Source: Microbacterium sp. CSI-V (GTDB taxonomy: Bacteria > Actinomycetota > Actinomycetes > Actinomycetales > Microbacteriaceae). Taken from it: DNA of 64,000 bases. The translations under genes were made by a program, and so were the position numbers. The notes beneath the pieces are model-generated. The model made no database searches, was not told where the DNA came from, and saw only the letters and a program-made list of their open reading frames with translations. This document shows, piece by piece, positions 60,401-64,000 of this stretch (position 1 is its first letter; each line of letters starts with the position of its first letter). The stretch covers positions 1,054,001 to 1,118,000 of the forward strand of contig NZ_MTQM01000009.1 in the NCBI RefSeq assembly GCF_001984105.1, in the 5' to 3' direction.

Positions 60401-60819
60401 ATCGCGGCGATGGCGTCGCCGAGACGGCGGTCGCTCGCGTCCACGATGAGGTGGCGCACCATCGACCGCAGCGCCGTCCGCGCCGCGGGGACCACGACCC
60501 GCGGCAGCATCGGTGCGGTCAGCGCACCGAGGCGGATCGCGGCCTTGAGGTGCAGCGGAAGGAACGACGGCACCAGCGGCGCGAGCCCCGCGAGGTTGGC
60601 CGCCGCGACACGGAGGTCCTCGGGCCGCACGACCCCGTCGACGAAGCCCACGGTGAAGGCGAGACCGTTCGGGTCGCGCAGCACGCCGGCCAACCGCGTG
60701 GCCGCCGCGTCGACCGGTTCGGAGCGACTCTCGGCCAGCCAGCGGCGGACGAGGGCGACGGCGTCGTCGGCCAGGTCGGCCGGGGCGATCTCCGCCGGGG
60801 TGACATCGGTGAGCGACAT
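57385..60819 (-). CDS. putA: Bifunctional proline dehydrogenase / P5C dehydrogenase
   Basis: 1144 residues. N-terminal proline dehydrogenase barrel (about 30-450) with LNVNLLGEAILGKKEAARRL, VSIKVSSTVAPHTPWAF, the FAD/substrate segment LNLDMEEFKDLDL and VRVVKGANLPMER; C-terminal aldehyde dehydrogenase domain (about 480-1000) with VTPPWNFPVAIPAGS, LLAETSGKNAVIV and catalytic Cys749 in GHAGQKCSAAS. No N-terminal DNA-binding domain. ATG 60819 with GGAAGGATCCCC. Converts proline to glutamate. Divergent LysR gene is the likely regulator. Confidence 0.95.
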   Translation of the reverse strand: MSLTDVTPAEIAPADLADDAVALVRRWLAESRSEPVDAAATRLAGVLRDPNGLAFTVGFVDGVVRPEDLRVAAANLAGLAPLVPSFLPLHLKAAIRLGALTAPMLPRVVVPAARTALRSMVRHLIVDASDRRLGDAIAAIRGRGEGIRLNVNLLGEAILGKKEAARRLEGTRRLLARDDVDYVSIKVSSTVAPHTPWAFDAAVADAVTALRPLYRVAKETGTFLNLDMEEFKDLDLTLAVFETLLGEPEFHGVEAGIVLQAYLPDALAAMIRLQEWAAARVASGGAPIKVRVVKGANLPMERVDADVHDWPLATWPSKQATDASYKAVLDYALRPEHTAHVRIGVAGHNLFDVALAWLLAERRGVTGGIDVEMLLGMATAQQAVVRRTVGSILLYTPVVHPQEFDVAIAYLIRRLEEGASSENFMSAVFDLGTHEALFARERDRFLASLAYMPVGVPASHRVQDRTAVPAPAPRDGFRNTPDSDPAIAANRAWAEGIVSRMPSSRLGIDTIAAHTVTEESVLDERIRAAAAAVVAWRDLGADARAEILHRAGDVLEARRADLIEVMGAECGKVVEQSDPEVSEAIDFAHYYAEQARHLDHVDGARFTPVALTVVTPPWNFPVAIPAGSTLAALAAGSAVVIKPAALAERSGAVMVEALWEAGVPRDVLTLVQVSENDLGRQLLTHPAVERVVLTGAYETAELFRSFRPDLPLLAETSGKNAVIVTPSADLDLAAKDVALSAFGHAGQKCSAASLVVLVGSVATSRRFRDQLVDAVTSLEVGMPWDDAARVGPLIEPAQGKLLRALTALEPGQRWLVEPRRLDEDGRLWRPGIREGVQPGSEFHRTEYFGPVLGIMTAETLDEAIEIVNAIEYGLTSGLHALDEAEIQRWLSRIEAGNVYANRGTTGAIVQRQPFGGWKKSAVGAGTKAGGPHYLFGFGSWTDAESRAPRGADALAGAASAAVPAEDREWLASALACDAAAWASEFSVARDVTGLESEQNVLRYGTVPVTVRLEDAADVALVRVVAAGVRAGSAVTVSAGRELTAAVRAWLEGAGVAYEIEDATAWGRRAARLVRTGGRVRLLGGSAERFAEDTAGSPAVALYAGEPTRAGEVELLPFLREQAVSITAHRFGTPRRHTVPPLATS

Positions 60820-60918
60820 GGGGATCCTTCCTTGGATGCCCTCAGTGTGCGACCGTTCACGATTCGGGAAAAGCGATGATTTACGAACGATATTCTTCGA
60901 TCAGAGCGAAAGGATGCC

Positions 60919-61833
60919 ATGTTCGATCTGCGCCGCCTCCGGCTGCTGCACGAGCTCTCGATGCGGGGCACGCTCTCCGCCGTCGCCGATGCCCTGTCGT
61001 TCAGCCCCTCCACGATCTCGCAACAGCTCGCCCAGCTCGAACGCGAGGCGGGTGTCCCGCTCCTCGAACCCGACGGTCGGCGCGTCCGCCTCACCGCGCA
61101 GGGCGAGGCCCTCGCCGCGCACGCGGCCCGCATGCTCGCCGCCGACGAGGCCGCGCGCGCCGAACTCGAGCTGCTCCAGCCCTCGCTCGCCCCCGTCCGC
61201 CTGGCCGTGATGCAGTCCGCCGCGCACGGACTGGTCCCCCGAGCCCTGGACGTCCTGGCCGAGGCCGAGCCCCGCCTGCGGGTCGAGATCGCCGAACTCG
61301 CCCCCGAGGAGGGACTGTTCGAAGTCGCCGCCCGCGGGTTCGATCTGGCCGTGGCGGAGCAGTACCCCGGCCACACGCGGGAGCAGCGCGCCCTTCTGGA
61401 ACGTCGGACGCTGGGGCGGGATGCCATCCGCCTCGCCGTCGCGCACGGCGATCCGGCCACCTCGCTCGCCGACCTGCGCGACCGGGCGTGGGTGATGGAA
61501 CCGGAGGGGACCGCCGCCCGTCAGTGGGCGACGCAGCAGTGCCGGGCCGCCGGTTTTGAACCCGACGTCCGGTTCGCGCTCGCCGACCTCACCGCACACG
61601 TGCGGCTCGTGGCATCCGGGCACGCGGTGGGGATGATCCCCGCGCTCGTCTTCGGCGGGGACGAGCCCGTCACGCGATCGATCGATCTTCCCGAGCGACC
61701 GCGGCGCGAGATCTTCACCGCCGTGCGCCGTGGAACGGCGGATCGCCCCGGCATCCGCGCGGTGCGCGCCGCCTTGGAGGACGCGTTCGCCCGCGTCCCC
61801 GGGATCAGCGCGGGGCGAGGACCGACCGGGTGA
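60919..61833 (+). CDS. LysR family regulator, divergent from putA
   Basis: 304 residues. N-terminal LysR helix-turn-helix (LRRLRLLHELSMRGTLSAVA then LSFSPSTISQQLAQLEREAG, about 4-50) and a substrate-binding domain (LAVAEQYPG, VASGHAVGMIPALV). Ribosome site AAAGGATGCC. Divergent from putA with only 99 bases between starts; the spacer has TTCG...CGAA dyads near 60865-60900. Probably senses proline or a metabolite and controls putA. Confidence 0.85.
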   Translation: MFDLRRLRLLHELSMRGTLSAVADALSFSPSTISQQLAQLEREAGVPLLEPDGRRVRLTAQGEALAAHAARMLAADEAARAELELLQPSLAPVRLAVMQSAAHGLVPRALDVLAEAEPRLRVEIAELAPEEGLFEVAARGFDLAVAEQYPGHTREQRALLERRTLGRDAIRLAVAHGDPATSLADLRDRAWVMEPEGTAARQWATQQCRAAGFEPDVRFALADLTAHVRLVASGHAVGMIPALVFGGDEPVTRSIDLPERPRREIFTAVRRGTADRPGIRAVRAALEDAFARVPGISAGRGPTG

Positions 61834-62233
61834 TCCGACCGAGCATCTCCGCGAAGGCCGTCGACTGGGCGACCGGCTCCCCGTCGACGGCGGCGTCGAG
61901 ATCGCGGGCGAAGCGGTCGAGCTGCGACCAGGGCAGGGCGTCGAGGTCGACCTCGAGGTGGATGTGGTTGACCCGCCGATCTTCGGTGTCGAGCTCACGG
62001 CGCAAGAGTCCGCGCTCGACGAGGCGGTCGACGAGTGTCGTGACCCCCGCCGAGGTGACCCCGAGGTGGTCGCGCAGTTCGGAGGGGCGGATGCCGGGCC
62101 GCTCGCGGATCCGCAGCAGGGCACGCACCTCGGTGTCGCTGAGCCTCAGTTCGGCGCGCGTGGCCGCCTCGGCGGAGCGCCGCGCCTCGACGTAGTCGTC
62201 GAGGGCCGTGGACAGTGCGGGGCGCAGGGACAT
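61805..62233 (-). CDS. MarR family transcriptional regulator
   Basis: 142 residues. Winged helix with DTEVRALLRIRERPGIRPSE, LRDHLGVTSAGVTTLVDRLV and LLRRELDTEDRRVNHIHLEV (about 30-95), typical MarR. ATG 62233; TAGGGT lies 7 bases upstream, leaderless. Divergent from a DUF7882 gene whose promoter overlaps a perfect palindrome, the likely MarR site. Its 3' end overlaps the LysR gene by 29 bases. Confidence 0.85.
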   Translation of the reverse strand: MSLRPALSTALDDYVEARRSAEAATRAELRLSDTEVRALLRIRERPGIRPSELRDHLGVTSAGVTTLVDRLVERGLLRRELDTEDRRVNHIHLEVDLDALPWSQLDRFARDLDAAVDGEPVAQSTAFAEMLGRITRSVLAPR

Positions 62234-62284
62234 GGCATCCACCCTAGCCAGACCTGGTTAAACCTGTGAGTATTTCATTTAGTT

Positions 62285-62301
62285 ATTTAACTCGGTTAAA
62301 T
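62285..62301. promoter_or_regulatory. Palindromic operator, probably for the MarR protein
   Basis: ATTTAAC-TCG-GTTAAAT, a perfect 7-base dyad in an AT-rich patch. The -10 TACGGT (62307-62312) of the DUF7882 gene starts 6 bases after it. A partial repeat CTGGTTAAACC lies at 62254-62264 near the MarR promoter, so both directions could be repressed. Confidence 0.65.
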
Positions 62302-62318
62302 AGTGCTACGGTCGCGAC

Positions 62319-62696
62319 ATGGCCCGCCTCTACTACGGCACCGACCTCTCGCCGGTGACCTTCCCCGACCGTCTCATGGCCTACGTCAAGGTGATCACCT
62401 CCACCAAGCTCCGTCGCAACGAGTCCTTCACCCTCACCTGGACCGGCGACCCCGAGAATCCCGGACGCTCCGCCATCTGGCTGCATCCGTCCATCCCGAT
62501 GCGCTTCGTGTTCGACTCCGCCGATGCCGAGCAGCTCGCCGGCGACTACCTCCGCGCACTGGCCGACCAGGCGAACGCCTCCGCCGGGCTCGTCATCGAC
62601 CTGCGGACGTGGCAGGACGACGAGAGTTCCCTCCCGCGGACTCCCGCTCAACACGTCGCCCCCCGCCGCCCGGCGAGGCCGGTGCGCGCGGCCTGA
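62319..62696 (+). CDS. DUF7882 family small protein
   Basis: 125 residues: MARLYYGTDLSPVTFPDRLM, VITSTKLRRNESFTLTWTGD, RSAIWLHPSIPMRFVFDSAD. The sequence fits the DUF7882 group common in Microbacteriaceae; function unknown. Leaderless: TACGGT 6 bases before the ATG. A Pro/Arg-rich tail follows the domain. Probably controlled by the divergent MarR protein through the palindrome in its promoter. Confidence 0.78.
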   Translation: MARLYYGTDLSPVTFPDRLMAYVKVITSTKLRRNESFTLTWTGDPENPGRSAIWLHPSIPMRFVFDSADAEQLAGDYLRALADQANASAGLVIDLRTWQDDESSLPRTPAQHVAPRRPARPVRAA

Positions 62697-62777
62697 ACTG
62701 GTAGCACACGACCCATCTCGCCGCACGACCCGCGATAATGGCTCGAGCGCATTCCCGCGCCCGAGACGGAGTGTGCT

Positions 62778-63125
62778 GTGCCCGTACGTGATCTGCTCGA
62801 CATCCAGCTGCTCGGGCAGTGGCTCGAAGAGTTCCGCGGCCTGGGGTATCTGACCGGCAGCGACATGCGGGTCCTCGAGCAGGAGGACGACACCGAGGTG
62901 ACCCGGGGACTCATCGTCGTCGACCTCACCGAAGCCGCCACCATCACCTACCTCCAGCCCATCGCCGGGAGCGACGGCCGGTGGAAGGCGACGATGGAGG
63001 CCCGCGACACGACGATCGAGCTCACCGCCGTGGGGATCGTGAACCTCGGGAACGAGCTCAACGTGCTCGGCGCGCTGGTCTCGTTCCTCGAGACGAAGTC
63101 GCGGGCGCTGCTCGCCGCCTGCTGA
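62778..63125 (+). CDS. Hypothetical protein, unknown function
   Basis: 115 residues from GTG 62778: MPVRDLLDIQLLGQWLEEFR, EVTRGLIVVDLTEAATITYL and ELTAVGIVNLGNELNVLGAL. Soluble, alpha/beta, no family recognised. GGAG lies 9-12 bases upstream. Codon use (GC third positions) is as in the neighbours, so it is likely a real gene. Confidence 0.65.
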   Translation: MPVRDLLDIQLLGQWLEEFRGLGYLTGSDMRVLEQEDDTEVTRGLIVVDLTEAATITYLQPIAGSDGRWKATMEARDTTIELTAVGIVNLGNELNVLGALVSFLETKSRALLAAC

Positions 63126-63143
63126 GCATCCGTCGACGTCCCG

Positions 63144-63953
63144 TCACCCGGCGTGGCGGCGACGGTAGGCGGCCGGCGCCTCGCCCGTGTGATCGCGGAA
63201 TCGCGCGTAGAACTGGCTGAGCGAGCCGAACCCCGCGGATGCCGCGATGTCAGGGATCGCGTCATCCGTCGTCAAGAGCAGCTCGCGCGCCCGCGCGATC
63301 CGGCACTGCGCGAGATACTCGCCGATCGTGACGCCCAGCGCGTGACGGAACACCGTCATCGCGTGGTTCGGGTGCACGTGCACGTGCGCGGCGACCGCGG
63401 CGACGGTGACGTCCTCGGCGGCATGCCGGGCGATCCAGGCCGCCATGTCGGCCACGTCGGCCCGGAGGCCTCCCCCGACCTTCTCGACCGGCCCCTCCGC
63501 GGCCGTCGCGAACGCCGCGCGCAGCACGAAGGCCTGCACCTCCGTCACCGCAGCGCGGTGCAGCGGGTGCGTCGGGTCGAGTTCGGCGCTCCAGGACCCG
63601 GCCCGCTCGGCCAGGGCCAACGGGCCCACGGCCTCCGGCGCGACCGCGACGTCGCCGGCGAACATGCGCGTCAAGAACTCCCCCGGGAGACGCCACCCCC
63701 GCGCCTGCGCGAGCGGCACCGTCAGCCACGCCAGTTCGCTCCCCCCGGAATCGCGCACGAGCTGGTGCGGCCGCGCCGCCCAGAACACCGCGAGCGCCCC
63801 GGCCGGGATGACCACCTGCCGCCCGTCCACGAGGTACTCCAGCTCCACCGGGGCGCAGTTGAACTCCAGATCGTCGTGCGTGTGGGCCACCGACATCCGG
63901 GGGACGGCCCCGCGCCAGCACGCGAGGTCGAACGACGAGATCGTGGCATCCAT
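63144..63953 (-). CDS. AraC family transcriptional regulator
   Basis: 269 residues. N-terminal cupin-like sensing part (THDDLEFNCAPVELEYLVDG, GALAVFWAARPHQLV) and C-terminal double helix-turn-helix (VAAVAAHVHVHPNHAMTVFR and ARELLLTTDDAIPDIAASAG then FGSLSQFYARFRDHTGEAPA). ATG 63953 is preceded at 6 bases by GATACT, so it is probably leaderless; an ATG at 63977 would start within the promoter. Targets are unknown. Confidence 0.85.
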   Translation of the reverse strand: MDATISSFDLACWRGAVPRMSVAHTHDDLEFNCAPVELEYLVDGRQVVIPAGALAVFWAARPHQLVRDSGGSELAWLTVPLAQARGWRLPGEFLTRMFAGDVAVAPEAVGPLALAERAGSWSAELDPTHPLHRAAVTEVQAFVLRAAFATAAEGPVEKVGGGLRADVADMAAWIARHAAEDVTVAAVAAHVHVHPNHAMTVFRHALGVTIGEYLAQCRIARARELLLTTDDAIPDIAASAGFGSLSQFYARFRDHTGEAPAAYRRRHAG

Positions 63954-64000
63954 GATCCGAGTATCCCGGAAGAACATCCGTGCGAGCGCGAGGAAATCGC

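Noticed and set aside
56605..60879. 1424-codon open frame on the + strand
   Set aside because: It is the antisense shadow of putA and of the MocR/PPOX region; its protein is Arg/Gly/Val-rich with no domain, while the minus strand encodes an unmistakable PutA.

Overview
The window is 64 kb of very GC-rich DNA with dense genes, many 4-base ATGA overlaps between stop and start codons, and many genes that seem to be translated from leaderless transcripts (a TANNNT hexamer 6-7 bases before the start codon and no ribosome binding site). Gene content (RamB-type regulator next to the glyoxylate shunt, UPF0336/MaoC pair beside murB, DUF222-HNH protein under a LexA box, CU044_5270-type partner of a sigma factor, DUF7882 protein) points to an actinobacterium of the Microbacteriaceae, most likely Microbacterium. 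Both ends are cut: a universal stress protein gene runs off the left edge.

Layout. 1-4.8 kb: putrescine/GABA degradation (putrescine oxidase, GABA transaminase, stress protein) with a divergent PucR-type activator and a palindromic operator between them. 4.8-13.5 kb: a sugar locus on the minus strand with a secreted glycoamylase-fold hydrolase, TetR regulator, ABC binding protein, two permeases, GH3 beta-glucosidase and LacI repressor; its parts resemble known beta-1,2-glucan/sophorose utilisation systems. 13.7-18.4 kb: RamB, isocitrate lyase, malate synthase (glyoxylate shunt). 18.5-26.3 kb: ClC protein, small membrane protein, aminotransferase, a DUF559 nuclease-like gene bounded by matching palindromes, murB with two hot-dog-fold dehydratases, a TauE exporter and a coenzyme F420/NADP-type reductase. 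26.5-28.8 kb: transsulfuration genes (cystathionine beta-synthase-like, cystathionine gamma-synthase-like) preceded by a tiny leaderless ORF coding M-L-T-C-R-C-C-R, a likely cysteine attenuator. 28.8-39.1 kb: SDR protein, an ECF sigma/Asp23 envelope-stress module, an epimerase, a second ECF sigma with its membrane partner, an aldo/keto reductase, small unknown genes, and a response regulator/sensor kinase/degenerate sensor operon. 39.1-44.9 kb: five-gene minus-strand operon (SHOCT protein, MFS transporter, leucyl aminopeptidase, SLC13-type transporter, small membrane protein). 45.1-48.7 kb: CPBP protease and a small island (recombinase-like HTH protein, lipoprotein, secreted protein) beside tRNA-Met and tRNA-Thr. 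48.7-64 kb: M23 peptidase, inositol-phosphatase family enzyme, FAD oxidoreductase with an internal minisatellite, SOS-box HNH protein, repeat-rich gap, MocR/PPOX pair, PutA with a divergent LysR regulator, MarR with DUF7882, an unknown gene and an AraC regulator.

Three features cut across the genes. First, 55-70-base intergenic palindromes of at least four sequence families (11.04 and 13.59 kb; 16.65 kb; 21.43 and 22.45 kb; 26.39 kb). Second, the heptamer GGATGCC/GGCATCC is about eight times more common than base composition predicts in the first 10 kb, by eye count. Third, the Cys-codon leader ORF suggests a ribosome-mediated cysteine switch. No CRISPR array, rRNA, intact transposase or prophage was seen.
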